Shown piece after piece: positions 16,848-24,708 of a stretch of 64,000 nt of DNA. The position numbers and the translations under genes were made by a program. The notes under the pieces are model-generated. The model searched no databases and was not told the origin of the DNA. It saw only the letters and a list, made by a program, of their open reading frames with translations. Each line of letters starts with the position of its first letter. The stretch's first letter is position 1. This DNA comes from Gemmatimonadaceae bacterium (GTDB lineage: Bacteria; Gemmatimonadota; Gemmatimonadetes; Gemmatimonadales; Gemmatimonadaceae): contig JALHNZ010000004.1 in NCBI GenBank assembly GCA_022843265.1, positions 1 to 64,000 on the forward strand, read 5' to 3'.

Positions 16848-17065
16848 TGAGCATTACGCAGGAACGTGCCGAACGTATTGCTCGCGCTCACGCGTGCTCC
16901 GGTTGCAAGGAGTACACGTGGCGCAAGGTCAGCGTGAAGCCGAGCAGCACTGCGCTGCGCGAGTCATTGCTCGTGGTGTGGAGTGCGTCGATGAAGTGTG
17001 GGATTTGCGGAAACGAGCAAGAGCTCGGTATCGACGACGACGGAGATATTGTATTTGAGGGGTGA
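16847..17065 (+). CDS. Small cysteine-rich (zinc-ribbon-like) protein
   Basis: A 72-residue soluble protein, start overlapping the SPFH stop (TGATG), so translationally coupled. Two CxxC pairs, CSGC near residue 17-20 and CGIC near 51-54, suggest a zinc ribbon. The acidic tail is IDDDGDIVFEG. No known family is recognised. A strong terminator lies 34 bases after the stop. Confidence 0.7.
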   Translation: MSITQERAERIARAHACSGCKEYTWRKVSVKPSSTALRESLLVVWSASMKCGICGNEQELGIDDDGDIVFEG

Positions 17066-17098
17066 CGTGGCAGCACGCTGTTCCTCGCCCCTACAGCA

Positions 17099-17139
17099 AG
17101 CGGGCGCTCTCACCAGATGGTAAGAGCGCCCGTTTTTTT
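17099..17139 (+). terminator. Rho-independent terminator
   Basis: CGGGCGCTCT (17101-17110) pairs perfectly with AGAGCGCCCG (17123-17132), with a further ACC/GGT pairing inside the loop, followed by seven T (17133-17139). It ends the SPFH / small zinc-ribbon transcript. Confidence 0.93.
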
Positions 17140-17191
17140 GCCTGCAGTTAGTACAGCGCGACAGCGCGTGTAGACCACGCCACGCTGCGTA

Positions 17192-17716
17192 TTACGCCGC
17201 CACCGCTTCCGGCGCCGCCTGCACCTCGAGTTCAAGCGTCACGTTATCAGAGACCAGCACGCCACCCGCCTCGAGCGCGGCGTTCCAGGTCAGGCCCCAC
17301 TCCTTGCGCGAGATCTTGGTGGAGAGCGTGGCGCTGACCTTCGTGTTGCCCCACGGATCCTTGGCTGGACCACCAACTTCGCCCGTCAGCGCGACCGGCT
17401 TGGTCACGCCACGGAGCGTCAGTTCACCGTGCGCCTTGAGCGTCTCGCCAGTGCGTTCCGTGTTCAGTAGACGGAACGAAGCCGTGGGATACGTGGCCAC
17501 ATCAAAGAAGTCGGCCGAACGCAGGTGATCGTCGCGCTGTGTGGCGCCGGTGCTCAATGAGGCCACGTCGATCGAGACATCCGCCCCGCTGATCGTGCCG
17601 TCGTTCTCGTCGATCGTGCCGCTGATCGTATCAAACGTGCCGCGAACGGTTGAGATACCCATGTGTCTGACCGAAAACGTGATCTGGCTGTGTGCTGGAT
17701 CGATTGCCCACTTCAT
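17192..17716 (-). CDS. YceI-family lipocalin-fold protein
   Basis: A 174-residue YceI-like protein: a beta-barrel that binds polyisoprenoid-type lipids. Motifs: MKWAIDPAHSQITFSVRHMG at the start, GADVSIDVASLSTG, RDDHLRSADFFD, and ELTLRGVTKPV. No signal peptide is seen, so this copy appears cytoplasmic. The ATG at 17716 has GAGGA eight bases upstream; an ATG at 17752 lacks one. It lies downstream of a MarR-type regulator in the same direction, and the intergenic AT-rich region holds a likely MarR operator, so induction by a small ligand or oxidative stress is plausible. Confidence 0.9.
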   Translation of the reverse strand: MKWAIDPAHSQITFSVRHMGISTVRGTFDTISGTIDENDGTISGADVSIDVASLSTGATQRDDHLRSADFFDVATYPTASFRLLNTERTGETLKAHGELTLRGVTKPVALTGEVGGPAKDPWGNTKVSATLSTKISRKEWGLTWNAALEAGGVLVSDNVTLELEVQAAPEAVAA

Positions 17717-17780
17717 GGCGGAGTTCCTCGGGATGTCGTAAGGGTGAAGCAACTGAGATTCAATTGCTCATATATGATAT

Positions 17781-17794
17781 TCTCAGTACTAAGA
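17781..17794 (-). promoter_or_regulatory. Putative MarR operator upstream of the YceI gene
   Basis: TCTCAGTACTAAGA is a near-perfect inverted repeat (TCT-C-AGTACT-A-AGA) inside a very AT-rich stretch (17762-17800) that must hold the YceI promoter. A related sequence, GCTCAGTAGAGAGA at 18522-18535, lies upstream of the marR-like gene and agrees at 10 of 14 positions. Confidence 0.5.
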
Positions 17795-17840
17795 TATATC
17801 GACCCTCGATGCGGCGCAAGAGGTCAATGGGTTGTCTGAA

Positions 17841-18398
17841 CTATTCGCCGCGCGCCGAGGAAAACTCGGCCGCCGCCGCGCCGTGTCCCAGCCGCTTGAG
17901 CAGAGAAGCCGCCGCCGCCTGCTCTTCCGGGCTTAGCGCCCCGACCACACGCTCGATCATCGCCGCGTGCTGCGGGAAGATGCGGGCGATCAGCGCCTCG
18001 CCCTCGGCCGTGAGCGCGGCGTAGCGCGCTCGGCGATCCGACGGGCACTCCTGACGCTCCACAAGCCCCTTGGCTACCAGTCGGTCGACCAGGAAGGTGA
18101 TACCACCGCTGGAGACCAGAATGCGGCGCTGCACTTCGCCCAGGAGCATCGCCCCGCGGTGATACAGCGCCTCCAGAATTGCGAACTCAGTGAGCGTCAG
18201 CCCATGGCGAGCCACATCGTCGGCCACATGCGCACTCACGGCGACCTGCGCACGCGAGAGCACCACCCACAACTTGAGTGCCGCAGCGGTATCATCGCTG
18301 ACATCGAGTGGGTGCGCCGTTCCGGCCACAATGCCGTGCGAATCTGCGGGCTCCCGCAGGACGACAGTGTCGGTTTCAGACTTTTCGTGAACTGGCAT
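17841..18398 (-). CDS. MarR-family transcriptional regulator
   Basis: A 185-residue winged-helix regulator. Residues about 60-150 show the MarR core: LTLTEFAILEALYHRGAM, LGEVQRRILVSSGGITFLVDRLVAKGLVERQECPSDRRARYAALTAEG (recognition helix and wing with the DRR motif). A C-terminal helix completes the dimer domain. The ATG at 18398 was chosen because the upstream extension to 18695 is Cys/Pro-rich and not family-like. Encoded just upstream of the YceI gene and co-directional with it; probably represses yceI and itself through the paired sites noted at 17781 and 18522. Confidence 0.87.
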   Translation of the reverse strand: MPVHEKSETDTVVLREPADSHGIVAGTAHPLDVSDDTAAALKLWVVLSRAQVAVSAHVADDVARHGLTLTEFAILEALYHRGAMLLGEVQRRILVSSGGITFLVDRLVAKGLVERQECPSDRRARYAALTAEGEALIARIFPQHAAMIERVVGALSPEEQAAAASLLKRLGHGAAAAEFSSARGE

Positions 18399-18521
18399 AG
18401 GTAACTCAAGCCTCAGCTTTGACGCACCGTTACGCAAGTGCGGTGGGTCAGGACTCGCGGTTCGGACTGGAAGGACCGAACAACAACCGACAATCACTGT
18501 TTTGACGGTTATTCTCTCATG

Positions 18522-18535
18522 GCTCAGTAGAGAGA
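18522..18535 (-). promoter_or_regulatory. Putative MarR auto-regulatory site
   Basis: GCTCAGTAGAGAGA resembles the operator at 17781-17794 (10 of 14 bases) and lies about 124 bases upstream of the marR-like start, flanked by TCTCTC/GAGAGA inverted repeats (18513-18518 and 18530-18535). Confidence 0.35.
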
Positions 18536-18616
18536 TGGACCCGGAATCATTATTATGCGGATGACGCGCTGGTGCGACGGTCGCACCACGCTTCGCACAC
18601 CCGAAGAGGGGGGGTA

Positions 18617-18826
18617 ATGCGGAAGCCGAGGCCGAACACCTACAACCCTGCACAGGCGCTGCACCTGATTGCGAGTGATCGCAGTGCCCTGCCACTGAGC
18701 TGTCCGTCTTGTTCCGGTGAGATCACGCGGGAGCCCGCGCTGTATCCACCGCCGACTAACTCACACGTCACGCTCAAATGCGCGGTGTGTGGTCGCTTCG
18801 CTCGCTACATCGCCGGCAACGGCTGA
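18617..18826 (+). CDS. Small zinc-ribbon-like hypothetical protein
   Basis: A 69-residue protein. CPSC (about residues 29-32) and CAVC (about 54-57) make a four-Cys metal site like a rubredoxin/zinc-ribbon knuckle. The ATG at 18617 is directly preceded by a G-rich ribosome site (GAGGGGGGG); an upstream GTG/ATG-like extension to 18572 lacks one. No family recognised. It ends at a bidirectional terminator shared with the convergent YggX-like gene. Confidence 0.6.
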   Translation: MRKPRPNTYNPAQALHLIASDRSALPLSCPSCSGEITREPALYPPPTNSHVTLKCAVCGRFARYIAGNG

Positions 18827-18850
18827 GCGTCTCCACCCAATCACGCAGTT

Positions 18851-18895
18851 ACAACAGGAACGCCCCGGCCACATTGGTGACCGGGGCGTTGTTGT
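18851..18895. terminator. Bidirectional terminator hairpin
   Basis: AACGCCCCGG (18859-18868) pairs with CCGGGGCGTT (18881-18890), extended by ACAAC (18851-18855) with GTTGT (18891-18895) across an AGG bulge. It sits between convergent genes. The T-runs are weak (GTTGTTGT), so efficiency is uncertain. Confidence 0.7.
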
Positions 18896-18981
18896 ATCGC
18901 CCACGAATTGCCTGGCACACGCTTCGCACACATACGTCGCGCCCGAAACTTCGTTCAAGCGTGCACGAATGTGTCGGTGCG

Positions 18982-19266
18982 CTACCAGTTGATCGTGCCT
19001 TGTTTCGTTGTGTCTACGTTTTCCGCATCACCCGACTTGAACAGAAACCGATCACGATTGCGACTCAGGAACGTGCGCGCTTGCGCGTCCATGAGATTGA
19101 GGCCGTAGTGATTGATCAGCATGGTTTGCTGCTTGAGCCAATCTGCCCAACACGTTTGGCATACTTCGGCAACCAGACGTTCAGCGGTGGCACCAACCAC
19201 ACCAATCGGCGCCTTCTCAAAACCGGCGCGCGTTTCTCCGCAGCGCTTGCACGTGATATCGGGCAT
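18982..19266 (-). CDS. YggX-like Fe(II)-trafficking protein with N-terminal zinc-knuckle
   Basis: A 94-residue protein. Residues about 40-78 carry the YggX signature WADWLKQQTMLINHYGLNLM followed by an ARTFLSRNRDRFLF helix; YggX proteins protect Fe-S clusters and handle labile iron. Unlike the classical family, the N-terminus holds two CxxC pairs (Cys6/Cys9 and Cys36/Cys39), suggesting an added metal site. Start ATG at 19266. Convergent with the small zinc-ribbon gene; not in an obvious operon. Confidence 0.8.
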   Translation of the reverse strand: MPDITCKRCGETRAGFEKAPIGVVGATAERLVAEVCQTCWADWLKQQTMLINHYGLNLMDAQARTFLSRNRDRFLFKSGDAENVDTTKQGTINW

Positions 19267-19338
19267 ATGTACTCACTCCGTGGCAACGATCAGAACCAGA
19301 ACAGCGGTTGCCACAATCTAGCACGCGGGCGATCGAGT

Positions 19339-19872
19339 CTAGAGCAGCGACGCGGGTTCAAGTCGTAGAGTTGACGCAGGCGGAGGCGGCGTGTTGACGT
19401 CTGGTGCGATCCAGATGACCTCCACCGCGTACTGTCCGGCGGACTGTGGCGCCGACAGCACCACGCGGTCGGCGTTCCACGACACCAGCTGTCCGCTCGC
19501 GTCAAGCACCTGCCAGTTTGGTCCGGGGGCGCCAGCCTCAATCACCAGTCGACCTGACACATTACTGCTCACGTCCACTTTTGCGACCCAGGCGCGCTGC
19601 GCCAGCTGGGGCGTGGCTGCGTCACCTAACCGGGCACGCATCAGTGAGACGCCGGGCCGCGAATGTGATGAAATTGCCGTACGCGTGACAATCGGCACCT
19701 CGCCCACCAGCGTGTGGCGCACCGTGTGTAGCGGTGTTCCTGCAGCTTGTGCGCCGCTCGCCCGTGGCGCCAACGCCACGATTGCCATCAATAGCAACGC
19801 GCTCGCCCGGCCAACGAGAGGGCTCGAGACAAGGGCGCGTAGGACTGGGCGGGAGGAACACACAGAGCTCAT
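19339..19872 (-). CDS. Secreted hypothetical protein, last gene of the chaperone-usher-like locus
   Basis: About 177 residues with a signal peptide ending near RASGAQ (about residue 42). The mature part is beta-strand-rich: WVAKVDVSSNVSGRLVIEAG, WQVLDASGQLVSW, AGQYAVEVIWIAPD, ending with a Pro-rich tail. No known family. It follows the second pilin-like gene in the same direction with a 105-base gap, so it may be an accessory or tip component. The start is uncertain: ATG 19872 is preferred, GTG 19890 is in frame; a perfect hairpin (TGCCGAT-GCGT-ATCGGCA, 19872-19889) covers this region. Confidence 0.6.
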   Translation of the reverse strand: MSSVCSSRPVLRALVSSPLVGRASALLLMAIVALAPRASGAQAAGTPLHTVRHTLVGEVPIVTRTAISSHSRPGVSLMRARLGDAATPQLAQRAWVAKVDVSSNVSGRLVIEAGAPGPNWQVLDASGQLVSWNADRVVLSAPQSAGQYAVEVIWIAPDVNTPPPPASTLRLEPASLL

Positions 19873-19951
19873 GCCGATGCGTATCGGCACAGCGCGTGCC
19901 GAAGTTAAGCGTCGGCGGGCGGGATTCGCTGCGAAATTCCCGCGGTGTAAC

Positions 19952-19981
19952 GGTGGCGCGCGCTACGGTGGTGCGCGCTAC
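19952..19981. repeat. 15-base tandem duplication at the end of the second pilin-like gene
   Basis: GGTGGCGCGCGCTAC (19952-19966) is followed directly by GGTGGTGCGCGCTAC (19967-19981), one mismatch apart. The gene's stop codon (TAG on the minus strand, 19978-19980) lies in the second copy, and the other copy holds the same TAG. Confidence 0.7.
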
Positions 19982-20607
19982 GGTGCCGTCACGTTGATCG
20001 TGAGCGGCAGGCTGTACGTGCCCGGTGGATTGCTCGCAAAAATCCAGCGTACGCGAAAACAGAGCTGACGCATGACCCCATTCATGCCCGCGTTTGACCG
20101 AATGAGCACGCGCGGCGCGTTGCGCTGAACTGCAATCGGGCTCGCGCTCAGGGGTGTCATCAAGACACCCGTGCACATGTTCTCCATTGTGGACAAACCG
20201 AGATCAACATCTGCAGCCGATTTCAGCGCCGGTCCGCTGAACACCGGTTCGTTTACCAGCGTCACGCTGATTCCGAAGTTCGACTGCGCGCGCAACGTCG
20301 GGCCCACAATCACAATGCCGGTATCGGCCGCGATGCTGAATCCGCCATTCGCAGCAGCGGCAACACCGCCGGCAAGATCGGTGGTGGTGCGGTTGAGCTG
20401 CACGAGCGATTGCACCGGCAGTTGCACCGACGCCGTCAGATTGACGGTGCACGTTCGCGTTTGTCGTCGTCCGGGCTGCTGAACCGTGCAACTCGATTGC
20501 GCAGACACCGCTGTGCTCAGCAGCAGCAACGCGGGCACGACATAACGCGCGAATCGTGCCGAGGTGGTGAAACTCGCGCGGAGAGTTTGCGCCACGGTCG
20601 CACTCAT
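19978..20607 (-). CDS. Pilin-like protein of the SCPU/CsuA type (second copy)
   Basis: A 209-residue exported protein with a signal peptide ending near TAVSAQ (about 37). Cys pairs, Ala/Val/Thr-rich strands and the C-terminal block QLCFRVRWIFASNPPGTYSLPLTINVTAP-like resemble the spore-coat-U/CsuA-B pilin fold and match the end of the first gene of this locus (QLCFDIVWNYASDTPGSYELPL). Its ATG overlaps the stop of the lipoprotein gene by 4 bases. I infer it is a fibre subunit or tip adhesin; family assignment is by pattern, not by alignment. Confidence 0.65.
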   Translation of the reverse strand: MSATVAQTLRASFTTSARFARYVVPALLLLSTAVSAQSSCTVQQPGRRQTRTCTVNLTASVQLPVQSLVQLNRTTTDLAGGVAAAANGGFSIAADTGIVIVGPTLRAQSNFGISVTLVNEPVFSGPALKSAADVDLGLSTMENMCTGVLMTPLSASPIAVQRNAPRVLIRSNAGMNGVMRQLCFRVRWIFASNPPGTYSLPLTINVTAP

Positions 20608-21023
20608 CGCTGCCGCACCAGAACAAACGCGCCCGATGTAAAAGACGCGTCGAGTCCGCTGTCGTTGAACCAGGTGCCGGAAATGCTGTCACCCGAGACA
20701 CGCCCGATATGCCGCACCACGGAGCCATCAAGCGTTGCTTCAAACTCCATCGCGTCATTGCTGCGTCGACCGATCACCAGCCCTGCCACACGCTGCACCT
20801 GACCCACCGGATCGGTACGCCGGAGATCGAGCAGGCCTTCAAAGCGAGCGCTGCTCACCGGGGTCAGCTGCAAGCCTCCCTCAAGGCGAAGCGCTACCGG
20901 AAGCCGCTGCTCTCCCGCGTAGCGCCACTGTTCTGTGCTCGCATGCGGCTCCAGCGAAGCATTCACGCACGCAGATGCCGCCAACAACCACAGGCTCAGG
21001 AACACGCGTGATGTGCGCATCAT
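20604..21023 (-). CDS. Lipoprotein of unknown function
   Basis: A 139-residue protein with a lipobox LAASAC (Cys at about residue 19), so a likely outer-membrane or periplasmic lipoprotein. The mature part alternates strands with Gly/Ser turns (FEGLLDLRR, MEFEATLDGSVVRHIGRVSG, ISGTWFNDSG, SGAFVLVRQR), reminiscent of a small beta-barrel. It overlaps the usher-like gene by ATGA upstream and the pilin-like gene by ATGA downstream, so it is fixed in the operon and may assist the barrel. Confidence 0.7.
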   Translation of the reverse strand: MMRTSRVFLSLWLLAASACVNASLEPHASTEQWRYAGEQRLPVALRLEGGLQLTPVSSARFEGLLDLRRTDPVGQVQRVAGLVIGRRSNDAMEFEATLDGSVVRHIGRVSGDSISGTWFNDSGLDASFTSGAFVLVRQR

Positions 21024-24000
21024 GGCCGACCCGTTGCAGCCGGGCGTTCAACCGGTGGTGCACGAAACACACGCACACGACGTGGTCCCACCAGCACACG
21101 CACAGTCTGTCGTGCGCGCTGTCCATCAAGCCGCACGGTGGGTGACACGCCCTGTACGCTGAGCGGTTCCCGTGCAGCTGACCCATCAACGTCAATGCGG
21201 TACACGCCGGGAGGCAACGCGTCGAATACGGCGCGTCCGTCGGGCAGCAACGTCGCGAGGTGACGACGTCCCGCCTCGTCAATCGCCGCGACCGTCACGC
21301 CCGCTAGCGAGAGCGCCGTGCCGTCCACCATCGAGTCATGCACGATCTCAAGCCTCACTTCAACGGCTCCAACCGGCACGACCGGAATGTCGAGGGATCC
21401 GTCGCGCAGTGCGCCTGCGGTGGCGCGACTCACCTGCGGCGCCAGCATCAACCCAAACGGCAACGAGCGTTCATCCAATTCGGGAATGCCTGCCCCGACA
21501 CGCGTCAGGCGATAGCTGCCATCGCGATCCGTCACCAATACTTCACCGCCAATCCGCACCAGCACACTCGCCAGACCTCGTTCACCTTGATCGCGCACGC
21601 CATTGCCATTGAGATCTTCGAAGACCACACCCATGCCGCGTCCGCCGCGCAGAAACGCTGGTGCACCAAAGTTGCGCTCAACGCGTAGTGCGGTGGTCCA
21701 GCCACGGGCGCCGTTGAGCGCAAACGCCGGATTGCGCTCAAAATCAACGCGAATGTACGTCTGAAACGGCAACACCGACGCCAGACCCACGCGCTGCGTC
21801 AACACTTCCGATCCAGTGCCCAAACTGACAGTGCGACCAACGGCCGCATTGACATACAGTCGCTTGTCCATGAATGGCACGGCAATCTGCTCCGCGCGCA
21901 ACGCCATATCGTGCTGACCATCGCCAAGCACTGCCGCGCCGGAACGACGTTGCACGGCCGAGTACAGATCAAATGTGCCAATGGCGGTAGGCCACAGCAG
22001 CTGCGTTGACCAGAACAGCTGATCCTCACGCTCACGCGGCAGACGCGAATCAAAGTACGCGAAGTCTCGCTGCAACTGTGTGTACGTTGCGCTCGCCGAT
22101 GCGGTCAACACACCAACTCGCGTTGAACCAAACAGACCGGCGATCTGTGAAAGCGTCGAAAGCTGGACCGACGCGTCACCGCTGCGCGAGCTGCCAACGC
22201 GCGCTTCAAATCCAAGGCTGCTCGACTGTCCAAGGCGAAACTGCGGCATTACGCCGACGCCGCTCGTCTGCTGCACAACGCCACGTTCGCCTTCGTCACT
22301 CGCGTACCACCCAAGATAGCCGAACCGCAACACGCCGAGCCCCTGTCCACCAGTCATGGTGATGTCTGTTTGCGCGCGCGCGAATGCGCGACTGCCGCCG
22401 GGCGCATGCGTTGCGCGCAAACGCCAATCACTGCGTGTGGTACGATTGCCAAACTCGGCCGCGGCACCAACGCCGCTTCCATTATTCCATCGGCGATACG
22501 CCAGTTCGCCACGCGCGTCCACACCAGCGTCGGCGACACGCTCCGCGCCCAATGCAAACGCGTCAAGTTCCGCGCGTGTAATCAGTGGATCACGCAAGTG
22601 ACTCGCCGACGCCGTGTACGCAATGCCGCCACGAATCGCGCGGGCACGCAAACCCGCCAGCACACCGCCGTATTGCACAATCAACGAACGATTGAACCCC
22701 TGCGTCTCGTTGCTCGATGGCGCGATGCCGAGCGTAAATGGCCGCGCTGCGAGCGCGGAGAGCTGCCACATGGTGTCGCCCATTGTGGCGGACACACCGC
22801 GACCGTCGCGTGTGAGCCCCGCCATGTCGCCGAAATCAACCGCGGCGTTACCTGCGTCCACTCGCCAGTTGGGATGAATAAACGCGATGGTGGGAAACGC
22901 CTGTCCACCGCCAATGCGCGAGAGACCGGGCGCACCGCCAACGGCGCGCTGTGTCCACGCAGCGCTCACGTTTACGCGCGAACTGATCGGTCCGGTGAGC
23001 GTGAACCCCCAGCTATCGAGATACGCCTGCCCTGGCTGCTGCACAGCGTTGTAGCTCAGTCCCAGCACGGGCCCAAAGGCTCCGCCGCGACTGGCCGACA
23101 GCACCTCTACAGGCAGTGAGAGTGTGCGCGGGGCGGCATCGCTGGATGTGGCGTCGTCCTTCAATCGGGCGGCGTACAGTTGCATGCTTGACGCGCCAGC
23201 CTGATGATCCCGCGGCACCGTCACTTCAATATCGCGCGTCACTGTTTCGCCGGGAGCCAGCACAATGCGCGCGGACTGCTGCACACGCCCCCGCCAATCA
23301 ACCGGCAAGGTGAGCGAGAGACTTACCGTGTCTTCAACGTTACCACCGTTCGCGATCACAACCCGCACGGCCGTGCGTTTACCCGGCATGGCATGCATCG
23401 TGGGTGCGGCTGGCGTCACACTGATCGCACGAACGGGTGCGACCATGACGTCCACCGGCGCGACCACTGTTTCGGCGCGTAACGTTTCTGAATTTGCAGG
23501 CAGATGAAATCGCACTTCGGCCAGTCGTAGCGCACCCGCGAGCGCTTTGCTCGGCACCGACACACTCAGGGTCACACGCGAGTCGTTGCCAACAAGCACA
23601 CCGGCCGAGGCACCGCCGACCACAGCGCCCGGCGCGCGGTGCACGGTGTACGCAATCGAGTCATGCGCTCCCAGTGTGACGGGTGCCGCGATGCGCACGA
23701 GATGAATGCTGCGCGGCGCGGCCTCGATCAACGTGGCGGGCACGACGCGCACCGTGCCCGTCGCGGCGTTCGCAGTGCTCTCCACGTTTGGCGTCAGCGC
23801 TGCATCGCGAAGGTCTGCGCTGGCAGTCACGGTGAGCTCGATCGGCACAATCACACGGTCACCAGTGCCGTCGGCAGACCAGAAGCGCACGTCAGCCAGA
23901 CGGTGCACTCCCGGAGCGGCGGACATGGGTGCACGCACGAGCAGTGGCACGGTCGCGTCGGCACTCATGAACGTACCGTCACCCGCACCGCCCACCGCGC

Positions 24001-24196
24001 CGGCGAGCGTGCGATTGACATGAAAGCTGATCGAATCGCTGGAGCGCAACAGCACGGGAACTGGCACACTGAGCGTTGTGCTCGTGCCCGACTCAAGGGT
24101 TATTCGGATTGTTGGCGCAACGCGAATATTCGGCGGCGCCGCGTTTATGGAATGCGCAAACGCAAACGTGAGCGCCACGGCAAGACGCGCAATCAC
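21020..24196 (-). CDS. Large usher-like outer-membrane beta-barrel protein
   Basis: A 1058-residue exported protein. Visible order: signal peptide (MIARLAVALTFAFAHSINA), two homologous beta-sandwich repeats (about 30-125 and 150-255, each with SI-x-hydrophobic-x-V-x-R ... AVVGGA/GAVGGA ... AEVRF/ADVRF), an NEW3/Ig-like domain (about 258-366), a long Gly/Tyr/Arg-rich region of alternating strands (about 373-845) like an outer-membrane barrel, an SdrD-B-like domain with the calcium motif EDLNGNGVRDQGE near 859, and a final Ig-like domain. Canonical PapC ushers are shorter and lack these repeats, but position beside a PapD-like chaperone and pilin-like genes suggests fibre assembly or export. 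GTG 24196 chosen because it overlaps the preceding stop by GTGA. Confidence 0.65.
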   Translation of the reverse strand: MIARLAVALTFAFAHSINAAPPNIRVAPTIRITLESGTSTTLSVPVPVLLRSSDSISFHVNRTLAGAVGGAGDGTFMSADATVPLLVRAPMSAAPGVHRLADVRFWSADGTGDRVIVPIELTVTASADLRDAALTPNVESTANAATGTVRVVPATLIEAAPRSIHLVRIAAPVTLGAHDSIAYTVHRAPGAVVGGASAGVLVGNDSRVTLSVSVPSKALAGALRLAEVRFHLPANSETLRAETVVAPVDVMVAPVRAISVTPAAPTMHAMPGKRTAVRVVIANGGNVEDTVSLSLTLPVDWRGRVQQSARIVLAPGETVTRDIEVTVPRDHQAGASSMQLYAARLKDDATSSDAAPRTLSLPVEVLSASRGGAFGPVLGLSYNAVQQPGQAYLDSWGFTLTGPISSRVNVSAAWTQRAVGGAPGLSRIGGGQAFPTIAFIHPNWRVDAGNAAVDFGDMAGLTRDGRGVSATMGDTMWQLSALAARPFTLGIAPSSNETQGFNRSLIVQYGGVLAGLRARAIRGGIAYTASASHLRDPLITRAELDAFALGAERVADAGVDARGELAYRRWNNGSGVGAAAEFGNRTTRSDWRLRATHAPGGSRAFARAQTDITMTGGQGLGVLRFGYLGWYASDEGERGVVQQTSGVGVMPQFRLGQSSSLGFEARVGSSRSGDASVQLSTLSQIAGLFGSTRVGVLTASASATYTQLQRDFAYFDSRLPREREDQLFWSTQLLWPTAIGTFDLYSAVQRRSGAAVLGDGQHDMALRAEQIAVPFMDKRLYVNAAVGRTVSLGTGSEVLTQRVGLASVLPFQTYIRVDFERNPAFALNGARGWTTALRVERNFGAPAFLRGGRGMGVVFEDLNGNGVRDQGERGLASVLVRIGGEVLVTDRDGSYRLTRVGAGIPELDERSLPFGLMLAPQVSRATAGALRDGSLDIPVVPVGAVEVRLEIVHDSMVDGTALSLAGVTVAAIDEAGRRHLATLLPDGRAVFDALPPGVYRIDVDGSAAREPLSVQGVSPTVRLDGQRARQTVRVLVGPRRVRVFRAPPVERPAATGRP

Positions 24197-24708
24197 GGGC
24201 GAAACACCGAGAGCGTGAGTGCGATGTTGCTGGCAACGGTAGACGGCGCAGGATCTGCCCACGCAATGCGCACACGCAACCAGAGGGTGCCCGACCACGG
24301 ATCGTTCAACCCATTGGGTATCACCGTACGCGACTCAACACTATTGTCGAGCAACGTCAACGCGCGCCACGGACCCACTGGCCCGTTCCGCCACTCCACA
24401 TCCGTGCACTGTTTCGGGCCGGTGACCGTGACGCAGCGAATGAGCACGTCGGTAATGCGCGTGCTGTTCTGATTGAGCACACTGACGGTAAAGGGTACCG
24501 CCACCGAATCGGTGACAGGCCCGGTGGCGCTCGCTGGCCACGCGGTATAGTTCGCCATGCGAGGCGTCGGGATGGTGACGGCGCCGGTGGAGAGCGCGAA
24601 CCCGGTACTCTGGCCTGGCATCGCACGCCACGGCGAGAGGCTGCCGATGAGCAGCGTCACGGTGCAAAACAATCGCGTGAGGGAGAAAGCCATGCGCGCC
24701 GTTCGCAC
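24193..24708 (-). CDS. Secreted pilin-like minor protein
   Basis: A 171-residue exported protein with a signal peptide (FCTVTLLIGSLSPWRAM...). The mature part has one Cys pair (IRCVTVTGPKQC), strand-rich spacing, and ends in LWLRVRIAW...SNIALTLSVFRP, similar in layout to the C-terminal block of the two SCPU-like proteins. It starts with GTG directly after the chaperone stop (ATG 24693 is an alternative) and overlaps the usher-like start. Most likely a minor or adaptor subunit; not assignable to a named family. Confidence 0.6.
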   Translation of the reverse strand: MRTARMAFSLTRLFCTVTLLIGSLSPWRAMPGQSTGFALSTGAVTIPTPRMANYTAWPASATGPVTDSVAVPFTVSVLNQNSTRITDVLIRCVTVTGPKQCTDVEWRNGPVGPWRALTLLDNSVESRTVIPNGLNDPWSGTLWLRVRIAWADPAPSTVASNIALTLSVFRP

